64,000 nt of DNA from Lasiodiplodia sp. COLG20 (lineage: Eukaryota > Ascomycota > Dothideomycetes > Botryosphaeriales > Botryosphaeriaceae): positions 2,728,001 through 2,792,000 of the forward strand of contig VNWV01000002.1 in assembly GCA_009801085.1 (NCBI GenBank), read 5' to 3'. The position numbers and the translations under genes are program-made. Positions 1 through 11,422 of this stretch are shown here, piece by piece; the stretch's first letter is position 1; every line of letters begins with the position of its first letter. Below the pieces are notes generated by a model. It made no database searches, was not told where the DNA came from, and saw only the letters and a list, made by a program, of their open reading frames with translations.

Positions 1-1436
1 CCTATGGTCTGGTCCGCTTTGGTGTCGCTCCAGACCATCCGGAGGTCAAGGTAAAATTTCCGAGAACCCGGTCCTGTCGTGACTCAATGCTGAGAATGTG
101 CAGAACTGCCAGGACAAGTTCGAGGAAGTAGCTGCCTCGCCGCGCTTCAACTTTATCGGAAACGTTGGTGTCGGCCGCGACCTGCCGCTCTCTCATTTGA
201 CTTCCCATTACGATGCCATCCTCTTCTCGTACGGCGCCTCGAAGGACAAGGAGCTGGGAATCCCAGGCGAAAACCTGGAGGGCGTATACTCCGCCCGCGC
301 GTTTGTAGGCTGGTATAATGGGTTGCCGGAATATGCAAACCTGAATCCGCTGCTGGAGACGGCCAGGGAGGCTGTCGTCATTGGTCAAGGAAACGTTGCT
401 CTCGATGTCGCCCGTATATTGCTCAGTAATGTGGACGAATTGCGGAAGACGGACATTGCGGAGCACGCATTGGAGAAGCTTTCCCGCAATAAAGTAGACT
501 CCGTGCGGATCGTCGGCCGCAGAGGACCCATGCAGGTTCGTGCCAACCTATTCAGATCTACTACCGTCCCGTCATGCTGATCCCTGCCAGGCCGCCTTCA
601 CTATCAAAGAAGTCCGGGAGCTCTTCAACCTCCCCAACGTTTTCTTCAAGCCCATTCCCTCCTCCCTGTTCCCGGCTCCAGACTACAAGCTCAACCGGCA
701 GATGAAGCGTCTCTCCAAGATCCTCCAAGAAGGCTCCCCCAACGGCGGTCCTCCCGCTGATCTCCCCAGCGGCAGCAAACAATGGTCGCTCGACTTCCTC
801 CTCTCGCCCTCTTCCTTCAACGCCGGCACCGCCTCCGCCTCCGCCGCCGGCGCCACCCGCATCGCCAGCGCCACCTTCCAACACACGTCCTTCGTCGCCG
901 ACTGCGACCCCTTCGACCGCGCCGCGCGGGTCGAGTCCGCCGCTCCCGACCAATCCACCACCTTCCCCGCCGACATCGCCTTCCGCTCCGTCGGCTACAA
1001 GTCCGAGCCGCTGCCCGGCTTCGACGACGTCGGCGTCCCCTTCGACTCCCGTCGTGGCATCATCCCGAACGACATGCTCGGCCGCGTCACCGCTGTTGGT
1101 CATGTCCCCGGCATGTACGTCGCCGGCTGGGTCAAGCGCGGCCCGACGGGCGTCATCGCGAGCACCATGGAGGACGCGTTCACCACGGCCGACTCGATCG
1201 TCGAAGATTTGGAGCGTGGGGCCAAGTTCTTAGAGGGCGATGGTCAGGGGTGGGAGGCGCTGAGGAAGGAGGCGATCGATGCTGGGGCCAGGCCGGTGAG
1301 TTGGGAAGAGTGGAAGAGGATTGATGATGTGGAGAAGGAGAAGGGAAGAGAGGCCGGGAGGGAGAGGGTGAAATTTGTGAGGAGGGAGGATATGCTTAAG
1401 GTGCTGGATGGGCAGAGGTGGGAGAGGTGTATATAG
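1..1436 (+). CDS. arh1: Mitochondrial NADPH:ferredoxin (adrenodoxin) reductase, 5'-truncated
   Basis: This FAD enzyme passes electrons from NADPH to mitochondrial ferredoxin for iron-sulfur cluster and heme A synthesis. Visible exons are 1-50, 104-535 and 591-1436; the two introns (53 and 55 bp) keep the frame. The translation enters at YGLVRFGVAPDHPEVK, a family hallmark after the FAD-binding motif. It continues with LFSYGASKDKELGIPG, the NADP-binding segment VVIGQGNVALDVARILL, and VGRRGPMQ followed by AFTIKEVREL. The C-terminal part has GYKSEPLPG and the conserved GWVKRGPTGVIASTM. The start codon, mitochondrial presequence and FAD Rossmann motif lie outside the window. Residues around AGTASASAAGATR form a low-complexity insert. 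Assignment to the Arh1/FDXR family is firm; the mitochondrial location is inferred from the family. Confidence 0.93.
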
Positions 1437-1874
1437 AAGTGCAAACGTTGTAAGATATAAGATATATTAGAAGACATAGACACCAGCGTTGGCGATGTAG
1501 CAATCTCTGTATATGGCTTGCTTTCTTAGCGTCAAGGGGTCTGCCTTATTTTTCTTTGTCGCCTGAGTACATGCCCACAGTATTATTCCTTTATGGAAGG
1601 TATCAATCGTTAATTGAATTCTGAATACGTAGCCTCTGAAGAGCTGGGTAAAGATGGCGAAAGCTGAGCCCGAGATTGTGGAAACCCCTGTATGTGGCTG
1701 ATCAACTTCCATGTTATGCGGCTTACATATCACGAGCGTCGTTTGACCTCAGCCTTGCGCTCTCTGTGCCGCACTTCTCTCTCACCTTTCTCACTCTACG
1801 CATCCTGCATCCTGCATTCTATCCTCTCGAGAGGCCTGCTCATCTACAGACCATAACACGCGACAACTCCAAAC
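1437..1874. other. Intergenic, no gene seen
   Basis: This is the 3' flank of the reductase and the promoter of the downstream HET gene. A pyrimidine-rich stretch around 1765-1850 precedes the HET start codon. I see no further coding signal. Confidence 0.6.
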
Positions 1875-4324
1875 ATGGACGCGGTGGCATCCTCTGATTC
1901 CTCTGACCCGCGAAGCTTCAACGGCCCCGCGACAAGGTCCGCCAGCTCTGTCGCTGGCTCCGCCGATTCTGCTACGAGCCCCGCACCATTTTCAGGCGAA
2001 ACAGCCTCGGTACGCCGCACAAAGAGCCTGTCAGATCTTAGGAGCCGCCAGCCAGCCCCAAAGCTGCACAGACTCCAACGAATCCCTCGCCGGAGCTCAT
2101 TCGATGACGCAAGCAGACTGGTACCAGACTGGCCTGGACAGCTGCTCACAGGCTATGACGAAGATGGCATCCACTCCTGCTCTCACTGCCAGAAGATTAC
2201 CATCGATCTTCGCCTTATCACCCAATTGCCGATGATAATGAAAAGCACCCTAAGGTTCAAAAAGAGTAAATTGGCGCACCGCGTCGGCGACTTGGGCGTC
2301 ACATACGGGGAGGCTAAGAGGGCAGCTGTAGAGGGATGCCAGTTTTTCCTGAGCTTGGGGCCAAAGATAGATCCGCGTATTAACGTTGATGATATTGCGA
2401 AAGGTCGAAACCGGTACTCCAAACTTCCTGAAGCCATGCTTGACAGACCAATCACCTACTCGCTACTCGAAACTTACTATCCTGATAGCGCAAGCGAGCT
2501 GTCTATCATTTTGAAATTCGAAGAACGCTTCAACAATGGAGACGACTATAGTGAAGATGGCCGAATATGGACACTCTACAATTTAGATGGTAAGAAAGCT
2601 CGTTTGCTAGTCATCTAAAAAAGATTGTACTTAAAATTCTATCAGAAAGCCGGCTTCTCCCGCAGTCTTCTCGCCGCAGGCAAGAACTACATATGCATTC
2701 TAAAGGCCTGCGTGAGACCTCTCGCGACTGGATGGCAACATGCAACGAGAAGCATCGTCGATGCTCGAAACACAGGCGTGACTTCACGCCGCTGCGTCTT
2801 CTTCAGGTGCGACGCGAAGGTATTCACGAGAAAGTTACTCTGACATCACCTAAAGAGCATGTGCAGTATACCACACTGAGTTATTGCTGGGGTGGCAATC
2901 AACGATTCAAAACAACATCCAAGACAATCGCGTCTGCGCAAAATGGTTTGCCTTTGGAAGTATTATCGGAGACGATACAGGATGCGATTAGAGTCACTCG
3001 TGATCTAGGTGTGGTGTATCTTTGGGTCGACAGTCTTTGCATCGTCCAAGACGACGAAGTGGAGAAGCTGGACCAGATATCACAGATGGCGCATATTTTC
3101 GAGGGATCATATATCACCATTGCTGCTTCACAATCATCTCGCAGCTCCGACGGATTCCTCTCGGTGTCCAATCCTTTTGGATTAGTCTGTAAAGTCGCCG
3201 TTACGAGAGCAGACGGTTCTAAAGACGTCGCGGGCATCGGAAAATGTTCTGCACATAAACTTGAGCAAATGCCTCTTGTAACCAGAGCCTGGACTCTTCA
3301 AGAGACGCTTCTCTCTCCGCGCATACTTTCCTTCGAATATGGTCATCTGCACTGGTATTGCCATACACCTTATCCTGGATGGAGCTCTTGCATGATACAT
3401 CGACACACGGATCCGAAACTCGGCTTTGACCCAGGCTTCGAAAAAACTCGGATCTGGAATATCGCGGAAAAAATCTTTGAATACCGCGTATCAACACTCA
3501 TGCCTCAAAGAATCCAACGATTTCCGTATTTAAGATTTAGAAGAGCTTATGGTGGGACAAGGTGGCAGAAACTTGTCGCAACGTACAGCACACGCCGGCT
3601 CACATATGATGCGGATAAGCTTCTCGCAATTTCTGCCGTCGCTGAGCGTTTTGCAAGAATGGGAAATTGGGGGCAATATATGGCAGGAATGTGGGAGAAA
3701 AACCTCTTACAACAGTGCACATGGGTAGTAAGATATTACTCAGCACAGCGGTCATCTGTAAGAATCTCGAATGTGCCATCATGGTCCTGGGCGTCAGTTT
3801 CTGCGGAAATCAGCTGGCTCTCGAGTAGGGCCATTTTCGAAAAAGGTACAAAACCATCGTGCTGCATTCTTTCTGCAGAGGTAAAGCTGAAATCAGAGGA
3901 AGCTCCTTTTGGTGACGTGGTAGGTGGGTGGCTAACTCTGAAGGGGCGGCTCAAAAAAGCCTGTTGCGAATGGGACGCCAGTGACAAAATGGCCGGCCTG
4001 AATGAACTTCTGAATGATGATCCACTCGCGACAGGTATTTTTGTGGGGGGATTTTGGATAGACCTGCTGAAGGAGGAGAGTGGGAGCATGGTTGTGTCCT
4101 GTCTTGAGATTGCGCCACTCCATATAGTGAACATTCATCATAGAGGGAAGGCATATGCCGCTATTGCGCTAGTTCTTGCTTATGACAAACGAACAAACAC
4201 ATATCAGCGTGTTGGGTGTCTTATTCAAATGACGCTGGTTGCGGATTTGGATATCGAAGGGAAACGGGCACTGCAGGCTTGGTGGTCAAAAGGATGGAGG
4301 ACGCAAACTGTAACCATAGTCTGA
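1875..4324 (+). CDS. HET-domain (heterokaryon incompatibility) protein
   Basis: Exons are 1875-2589 and 2646-4324, with a 56 bp intron; the joined frame gives 797 residues. The N-terminal third is Ser/Ala-rich and then has a CSHC pair inside GIHSCSHCQKITIDL. The exon 2 start encodes DWMATCNEKHRRC, the usual linker before a HET domain. The HET domain begins at about residue 313 with YTTLSYCWGG. It continues with YLWVDSLCIVQDD, ITIAASQSS and later TRAWTLQETLLSPRIL, the three classical HET blocks. Family members trigger cell death after fusion of genetically different hyphae, often with NLR partners; a specific allorecognition role here is inference. No NACHT or STAND partner is nearby. Confidence 0.9.
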
Positions 4325-4679
4325 GAGCTCTGTGTTCGTATCGTTCAATCAACCCGTTTGTTACCAACTATGGTATGTTCCTTGTGTTGATCGCAACTCT
4401 ATCGCTATTTTGAAGACGTCATACAAAGCCTAACAAACCCTGTATGTCATTCTGTCCGATCCCTGACAATTCAGGCGTCATTCAACTAAGTACCACCTTA
4501 GCCCCCTGTAGCATTAACTTCCCAATCTCTCACACCACCAGCGAACGCAACCAACACAGAACCCTATTCAGGGGGAAATAACACCTCCCATTCCGCTTCC
4601 AACAGTACCTCAAGCGCTCGTAACAAAACATTAAATAATCGGAGAATCGAGCGAGACCGGCTTCCCACACGTGACAGCT
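4325..4679. other. Intergenic between convergent genes
   Basis: This is the shared 3' region of the HET gene (plus) and the proline-rich small gene (minus). No coding or RNA feature was recognised. Confidence 0.55.
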
Positions 4680-5183
4680 TCACTTCGCACCCCGCGCCGC
4701 CAACTGCGCCTCCAACGCGCGTATCCTCGCCTCCAGCTTCGACGTCCTGCGGTGCTGGTGCTGCGACGGCGAATAGCACGCAACACCTCCTTCCTCCTCC
4801 CCTCGTCCCCTCCTCTCCCTCGCTCCTTCTCCTTCCCCGTCGTCGTCGTCGTAGTCGTAATAGTCGTCTTCTCCTTCCGAGTACGCCGGTGCCGGGTCTG
4901 CGTCGTGGCCGGCGGGCTTGTAGAAGAGAACCTCTTTTTCGTTGGCGGTGGCGGCGGCTGATACCCGGTGGTGTTGGTGGTGGTGAATTAAGGAGGTGGT
5001 GCTGCTGCGTGGGTGGCCGCGTGGGACGTAGGCAGATGGTTGAGTGGAACCCGGGCGGGTGTGGTAGCAGCGTTGTTGTTGTTGATGTTGATGTGAAGAA
5101 GGCGAGGGGGTGTATGCTGGTGGAGGGGTGTGTGCGCGGGGTGGTGGTAGGGGTTTGGTGGTTGTGTTGGTGAGGGCTTCCAT
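4680..5183 (-). CDS. Small proline/histidine-rich protein with acidic patch and C-terminal helix
   Basis: This is a single open frame of 167 residues from the ATG at 5183, which has AACAAT before it and is a better start than upstream in-frame ATGs. The N-terminal half is rich in Pro, His and Gln (LPPPRAHTPPPAYTPSP, HQHQQQQ). The middle is strongly acidic with Tyr (EGEDDYYDYDDDDGEGEG), and the end is a heptad-like helix, SKLEARIRALEAQLAARG. The composition looks coding rather than random, with a Tyr/Asp run and an amphipathic tail. I recognise no family. It may be a disordered fungal protein or a chance frame in GC-rich DNA. Confidence 0.5.
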   Translation of the reverse strand: MEALTNTTTKPLPPPRAHTPPPAYTPSPSSHQHQQQQRCYHTRPGSTQPSAYVPRGHPRSSTTSLIHHHQHHRVSAAATANEKEVLFYKPAGHDADPAPAYSEGEDDYYDYDDDDGEGEGARERRGRGEEEGGVACYSPSQHQHRRTSKLEARIRALEAQLAARGAK

Positions 5184-7566
5184 ATTGTTGGTGTGTTTGG
5201 GAGTGGTTTTCCCCCAGTGCGTTAAGTTGGTTAAATTGGTCGGTAGCAGGGAAAAAAAGCAATTCGGCGATTTCAAGCGGCGGAGAGAGACTGGTGATCG
5301 GGAGAATCTGGGCCTCAAGGGTGCAGTCGGAGGATTTATAGCAGCTTCGGCCTCGGACTTAGGGGATGGGTTCAAGCGCGTCAGCTGCGCAGACAGTTAT
5401 CGTGCCACTCGGCGAGCAATTGGCAGCGATGGACGGTGTATGGTGGAAGACAAGGGCGGGTATCACGACATCTGCTGCGCGTCGGAGTCGGGGAGATGGA
5501 GATGGAGCGGGAGACAAAGAGCAGCGACACCTTTCAACGAAGCGCCAGCAATGCAAGAAAAGACAAGGCAGGCTACCGTCTCAGGCCGTCCGTCGCGGGA
5601 ACGGGTCCCCCCCAGCATTTCTATAACGACAGGGCGAGAAGGCCTTCTGCTGCCCTACCCGAGTGCGAGTGATCTTTCGTTCGGCTACGGGTCATTCATG
5701 CATGTACATGCGCCTCGTACGACAGCAAGTCAATGTATGGAACGCACTTGCCTGCATGTCTTGGGCGGCGGGGGCGAGCGGCCAGGGCGCACACAGACCG
5801 CTTGCGCCCACAATTGCCTTGTTGTTGTTGCTAATTTGGTCCCCTGTTTCGGTAACACAGACGGCTGTGGACCCCGGACTTTTGTGCGAGGGAAAGCATG
5901 GCTGCTATCACGGCGCCTCGCCGTCGCACCAACACGTCTGCGCCCAGCTCGTGGTCAGGCGTTCCGGTACCTCGATTCCAGGCACACTCGAGTTCCGTCT
6001 TCCGGGGCGCGGCGGCGTATTGCGGCGCGGCGTGTGTGTGGAGGTGCGCACGCCGCGTCGCCGGGCTCCTACCCGGCGCGGAAGCGAGCATGAACCGAGC
6101 GGACGGGAAAAGAAAGCGCTGCTGCTGCCTTGGGCCCTTCGCCGGCGGTCTAGCCCATGTCAGCCTTGTCTTGATGTTGCCCGTTATTGCGTCTCTCCAG
6201 CCCGCAGCATCCGACGGGCACGCACAGGGACAGGGGCAAGGAGAAAGCAAAAAGTCTCCGACCCGGCCACGAGGGCGGAACACAGCAGTTGCAGCGGGCG
6301 CGACCACGAGAATTATGTCGTAGTCGGCATATACGAAGCGGCGCGTGCTGCAAACTGAAGTCAAGCCCGTCGCGCGGGCCGGCCGCCTCAGCTCCGACCC
6401 AGCTGAAGCCGGTGCTGTGAAGGAATGTCAGCTTGGAAAAAATGTGTGTCAAGACAATTGCATGATTCCGCGGCGGGGCGAAGAATTGTCGTGGGGGATA
6501 TGAGCTGCCGTCTTGGCTTCGGGTCGACAAGCGAGCAATTGCCGGGACAACAGGGATTCCAATATATTTCAGCTGCGGCTCTCGGTGCATCGAGCAAGTG
6601 CTTAGAAAGCCATTTACCATCAGCATACACGAGCAGCGTCACGCCAGCCCAACTGGCCGAAAGCCGAGTGCAAAATGTCATCTCTACATCACGCACGACG
6701 TTGAGTTTCCCCGCGCCATTGGCTGAAGGAGTATTCTTTCCTGATTTGCACTAGTGGAGATTCATTAACCTGCTCTCTCCGCTTCATCTTAGGGCTGGTC
6801 GCCACCCCATGTCGGTGGCAATCGGCAAACCACGGGCCCCTGCTGCTTCGCAGAATCGTGGCTCCAGTCCGGCCTACTTATTACTCCACTATATATTGAT
6901 TTGAAATTCTTGGCACCGGCCATGAGTACTAAATCACTACCCGCTCCGCCGCTTATGCTTGCCTGAAGACGTCGACAATAGCTTTGCACTTCCCCGCAAA
7001 AATTTCCCCACCCCTGCTGAAGGATCGGTGGCGATAGATCTCAGGAGATAGCGGAACTGCGACGGGAGATGAACGGAAAATCTTAGGACTTGAATACGAG
7101 AACTATCACTGCATCGAATCTCCGCACCATGGGACTCTTTTCGGGCCACGCCTTTTAGTCACTTGCTACTTGCAATTGCCGGCCTATTCAGCATATGGTG
7201 TTGGTCAAGAAATTGTTGACGTCAGTGATCGCTTTGAAAATTCATTGGTTCCTTGTGGTCAGTTAAGTCTTCTCTTTCAGTGGCTCCTCGATATTTGGTA
7301 AAGCATGCTTGCTTTGTCTCTCAACAATCATCCAACTCCGTGGACTTCGCTCTTCGCCAAATAATATTGTATTTCAGGTTTGCTCTGCTGCTACAAGCAC
7401 GTAACTTTCCAAACGCAGGCAAAACCTTCCCTGAGCCCGAGTCTAAAGCCTCTTGTAGATATAGCTCTAATACTTCTCTCCACCATTATAGTCGCAATCT
7501 ATGCTACCTCAATTTGCCCATGAACCATTAACAATGACTTTCAGTGTCCCGAACCATAGTAATGAA
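5184..7566. other. Gene-poor 2.4 kb GC-rich stretch
   Basis: Several frames stay open for 60-330 codons on both strands, but they encode Arg/Gly/Ala-rich translations typical of GC-rich noncoding DNA. None has domain-like composition or fitting splice sites. A TGT/GTT-rich microsatellite-like patch lies at about 5070-5100. From about 6800 the base composition drops towards AT-rich. Confidence 0.5.
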
Positions 7567-8940
7567 TCAGAAGTGTTGATACTCCACCGCCTCGGTGTCC
7601 GGATAAGCCTGCGCACCAGCCAGGTAACGCCTCTCGTTTTCTTCCTTCCTCCGATCATCAAGATCGCGGAAAGACTCGATGTAAACCTCATCCATGACGA
7701 AGTCCATATCATCTTCATCCAGCTCCAAGCTGTTCAGGCTGTCATCGTCACCGTCATCGCTCGCGTCGTAGTCCGAGGTGTCCGGACCTTCTGCGTCTAT
7801 GAATGCGCAGTGGGACGTGTACCGGTCGACGTTCGCCCGCACCTCCTTCCTCGCTTCCTCGATATCCTGGCCTTTGGCAACGCGCTTCGCAACGGCGCCC
7901 TCCCACAGTGGAGACTCGCGTGTAGCCGGCTCAACAAACGACCGGCCGTTCGCGTCGTCGTGCGAATATACGTGGATCTTGCGCTCCCCCAACTTCCGCT
8001 TGTAGTACTGCTCTGCGTCTCCATCGTTACCCTCTTCGCGGTCGTAGTAGCCGCCGAAGTGACGGGCGTAAGCTTTGAAGTTGCGGGTGCCCAGGCGCTC
8101 ACCGTTCTCCAGCAGGTGGTAGCGGAGTAAGCACAGGAAGGCGACCAGACGCTCGGGAGGGCCCTCGGACGCGTATACTTCGAGGCAGAGGTTCTTGACT
8201 CTGTTCAGCTGCAAAAGAGCGCCGAGCCAGCTCATGCGAACCTCGTAGTGCCAGGCCTGGGGGTCCGGCACGTTCCAGTCCCAGGGCAAGAGGCGGACAT
8301 CCGGCGGCCAGCCGCAAAAGTCCAGGCCGAGACTTTCGAGGGCCAGGTTCTTGTTAATGAAGTCGACGAGGTCGAACATGAACTCACCGTCCAACCAGCG
8401 GGCCGTGGTCGAGGTGAGACCTCGAGCGTCCATCAAGAGGGTGATGGATTTGAGGTTGCGCAGCGCGTGTGGTGTGCGGTCGACCAGGAAAGCGTAGCAG
8501 GCCGGTACAGAGACTATGTGCATGCAAGAGCTTGTGTTGCTGAAGTAGAAAGTATTCTTCTTGTAGTAAATGGCGGATGCCTCGAGGTAGAGCTGCCGGT
8601 TAGCCCGGAAGATGCTGACATTGACGTGATCGAAGTCTTTGTAGTGTGGACCTTCATAGGTGTAGTATCCTCCGTCTGCGTTGACCGTCCGCATGTAAGC
8701 CGTCCTGTGGACCGGCCTCGTGTCGCATTGCCAAGACAGCGGGTGCCCGTTCTGTTTCTTTTGTCCGGGTTTTCAGCAGTCGGCGGGCATGATGTAGACG
8801 GTGCCGCGCACGACCATGTATTCGTAAATCAGATCGCGGAGCTCCCTTGGAAGGTCGAGGAGGCGGAATGGCTCGATCGGGTCGGGGTCAAAGTAGCTGG
8901 GGTCGACGACATGGATGAAACCGGGGGGCTCAGCCGACAT
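7567..8940 (-). CDS. F-box-like protein, paralogue A (in-frame TGA or short intron)
   Basis: The start is at 8940 (MSAEPPGF), aligned with paralogue C. An F-box-like motif LLDLPRELRDLIYEYM follows at about residues 28-43. The frame then meets TGA at 8773-8775 and continues without shift to 7567. The region across the stop still resembles paralogue C (C-stop-KPG versus CWEKG, then HRTAY versus HRTIY). A 60 bp candidate intron (8752-8811, GTGCGC donor, CTGAA branch, ACAG acceptor) would remove the stop in frame. The rest carries the family features: YYKKNTFYF, GWPPDVRLLPWDW, LGTRNFKAYARHFG and an acidic C-terminus SDDGDDDSL. F-box proteins recruit substrates to SCF ubiquitin ligases; for this family that is inference. 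It may be a functional spliced gene or a recent pseudogene. Confidence 0.75.
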
Positions 8941-9621
8941 CTTTGCCGTGGGGCCTGCGAGAATTTTGTTCACTGTGCGGTTCGGTGTGAAGTCAGGAAT
9001 GGCGGCTTGCTGATTCGGAGAGGGTCAGTTGTGGTTCGCCGAGAGTTGCAGCTGGACGAAGGAAAAACGACCCGCGGGTCTGCCTTATAGTGCCCGCTAA
9101 CGGTGAATGCGATGCGACCGAAAGTCCGGTGACCCACCTGAGCACAGAAATTGCCTGGCTCATTCACTCACTCTACCACCGAGCAGCTAACACATCAACT
9201 CGGTTTCTCTTCACCGATTCCGGCCTGAGTTAGCAAGCACCCACAGACTCCGCCAATGACTGTAAGCAATAGAGGTAGGGAAATTTCCATGGGGATGACG
9301 TTGTGAAGAAATTTGGAGGATGTTCAGGTCAGCGCTTGGATTTCAATTCTCACTTGCATGCTTGATCAATCTTGTTTCATGCAACAACAAATGTTTCCAT
9401 AGATTTCTAGACCGTAATTAAGGTTCTGCTACTTGAAACTGCTTTCGAGAAGTTCTCCTAAGGTATTTGCTCAGAGTTTATGTGAATATACTGGCGCCTT
9501 CTATCGGAGTTGTCGCCAAGATGAATATTGTCCCATCATTTCTCACTGAGGCATGCCCAAACGCCTTGACTCAAGGAATAGAACTGCATCAAGCCAAATG
9601 GACTTCCTGAAACATCAAGAC
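8941..9621. other. Intergenic between F-box-like paralogues A and B
   Basis: This is the promoter side of A and the 3' flank of B. The sequence is AT-richer than the genes, and no further feature was recognised. Confidence 0.55.
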
Positions 9622-10899
9622 CTAGCCGGGGAGCTGACGGTAAGTCTTGAAGAACTCCTCATCCTTGACGAAAGTGCAGTCAATCTTCCCGAGGTCGACA
9701 TCCTTGAGACTGTCGTTGTCCCCACCGTCACTCACGTCCCAGTCCTCTGTCTCAGACATGCCTAGCTCAAGAGCCCCTTCGAGAAACAAGTTACGAGAGA
9801 ATACCGAGTATCCCAAGTCGTCGTCGTCAGCCACTATATTGGCCCGCAATTCTTCTTCGAACTCCTTTGGGTCCTTCCCTTCTTTGACGCATTTCTCAAG
9901 GACACCGATATGCATTGGTGACGGACGCGTAGCCGACTTTTCCTGGATCGATTTCCCGTTTTCATCATCATAGCACATGATTATGCTTATGCGATCCATT
10001 TTTCTCTTCCAGCGTTCCTGCGTGAATGCCCGAATGTGGCGGCTGTAAACGCGGATATTCCGCGTTCCAAGCTCATCGGCGTTCTTGAGAAGATGAGCCC
10101 GTAAAAAACTTACGAAAGCCACTGAGCGGCCGATACGCTCTTTAGCAAACTCCAAATCCTCGTCGTCATAGGGGTATAGATCATAGGATTCGAAGTCCTT
10201 GTAATGGATTAACAAGTACTTGACCTTTCGGAGTTCGAGAAGTACCCCAAACCACTTCTGCGGATGGTCGTGTTCATCATTTGGCGGGTACCAATTCCAG
10301 GGCGTGCGGCGTGTGTCTGGGCATGAGCCATAGAGTGTGAGAACAAGCTGTTCAAATGCAGGTAGGTCGTCATTTAGGGTATTGACGAGAGAACCTAGGA
10401 CCTTTGCGTTCGGGTTTTCATCTGCCATCCAGTCCAGGTGGATGTTGAACCCAATAGTTTTGATATATTTCAGCGTAAACGACGAGCGAGCAGTCAGGAA
10501 TGCCTGACAGGTGAGGATTGACTCGAAATTTCCGTCGGGGTTGTCGTCGATGTCTTCGGAGTCGTTGAAGTTGAAATGACTGTCAGAATAGAAGACCTTA
10601 CCGGCTTCCGTAAAGACGGCTTTGCTGACCAGTAAGACGTTGAGCGCTCGATTGCGGAAGAGACTGCTGTCACGGGCGGCTCGACAGCTGCGCTCAGAGG
10701 CTTCGGTGTCCGACTGTAGCTCGATCCTTAAGCCACCGTTATGGCTGTCCGGAAACACCAGTAGGTATTCATAGATGATGACCCTGATTTCTGGCGGGAG
10801 CTCGAGGAAGGGAAAGTGAGGCGAGATCTTGCGGTAAGTCGGGTGGTCGGGAAGTTTCCCAGCGGTTTCAGTGGCGGACTGTGCGTCGGGCCCGGCCAT
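9622..10899 (-). CDS. F-box-like protein, paralogue B
   Basis: This is a single exon of 425 residues from the ATG at 10899 (MAGPDAQSATE). A longer in-frame upstream extension exists but is Ser/Arg/Thr-rich and unlike the paralogues, so it is probably 5' UTR. The F-box-like segment is FPFLELPPEIRVIIYEYLLV. Family blocks follow: a central leucine-rich part, TPWNWYPPN, LGTRNIRVYSRHIRAF, IMCYDDENGKS and the acidic end SDGGDNDSLKDVDLG followed by FVKDEEFF. The same order occurs in paralogues A and C, so the trio arose by tandem duplication. B is the most diverged at its N-terminus. Function is unknown beyond the F-box-like motif. Confidence 0.85.
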   Translation of the reverse strand: MAGPDAQSATETAGKLPDHPTYRKISPHFPFLELPPEIRVIIYEYLLVFPDSHNGGLRIELQSDTEASERSCRAARDSSLFRNRALNVLLVSKAVFTEAGKVFYSDSHFNFNDSEDIDDNPDGNFESILTCQAFLTARSSFTLKYIKTIGFNIHLDWMADENPNAKVLGSLVNTLNDDLPAFEQLVLTLYGSCPDTRRTPWNWYPPNDEHDHPQKWFGVLLELRKVKYLLIHYKDFESYDLYPYDDEDLEFAKERIGRSVAFVSFLRAHLLKNADELGTRNIRVYSRHIRAFTQERWKRKMDRISIIMCYDDENGKSIQEKSATRPSPMHIGVLEKCVKEGKDPKEFEEELRANIVADDDDLGYSVFSRNLFLEGALELGMSETEDWDVSDGGDNDSLKDVDLGKIDCTFVKDEEFFKTYRQLPG

Positions 10900-11422
10900 T
10901 CTGTCGTCTTTTGTCTGCGTTGGGCGTTGAAGTACGGAGTGTGCCCTGTGATTTGGTGCGAGCGCGGTGAACCGCCCTCGCAGTCGGGTCAAAGAGCGAC
11001 GAAGCCAGGGTGATGAGACTGGCCGGTTCGCTTTTGTCTGCGACAGAGGCGTGGCGCGGGAGAAAGAGCCAAGGGAAGAACAGGCAGGTGCAGGAGTCAA
11101 GAGGCCTGTGCAGATGGCGGTAGGGTGCCAAGAAAGACGATGAGAAGGCAGGTACGACCTCGGAAGCTGCTTCACTTGCGCTGAACCTTGTTGGGGTAGT
11201 CATGACCACGGTGAGCGCAGTCAAGACAGTGAGCGTGCGAGGGTGTATACCGGGTTTTAAGTGATCCGCTGGTGTATAGTAAACCTCACTTGCATATGAG
11301 TACGCTCGGACATGTCAACACATAGATTGAAGCACACATTGTGGAAAGTGCCGCTGCTCATCAAACACGGAAGGGTAGAATGCATTGTAAGCGACTGTTG
11401 CTCAAGTATCTACATTGTGGCT
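10900..11422. other. Intergenic between paralogues B and C
   Basis: This holds the probable 5' leader and promoter of B and the short 3' flank of C. No independent gene is supported. Confidence 0.5.

Noticed and set aside
5110..6093. 327-codon plus-strand frame and overlapping frames
   Set aside because: The Arg/Gly/Ser-rich translation has no motif, starts inside the opposite-strand small gene and has no splice logic. It is typical of GC-rich noncoding DNA.
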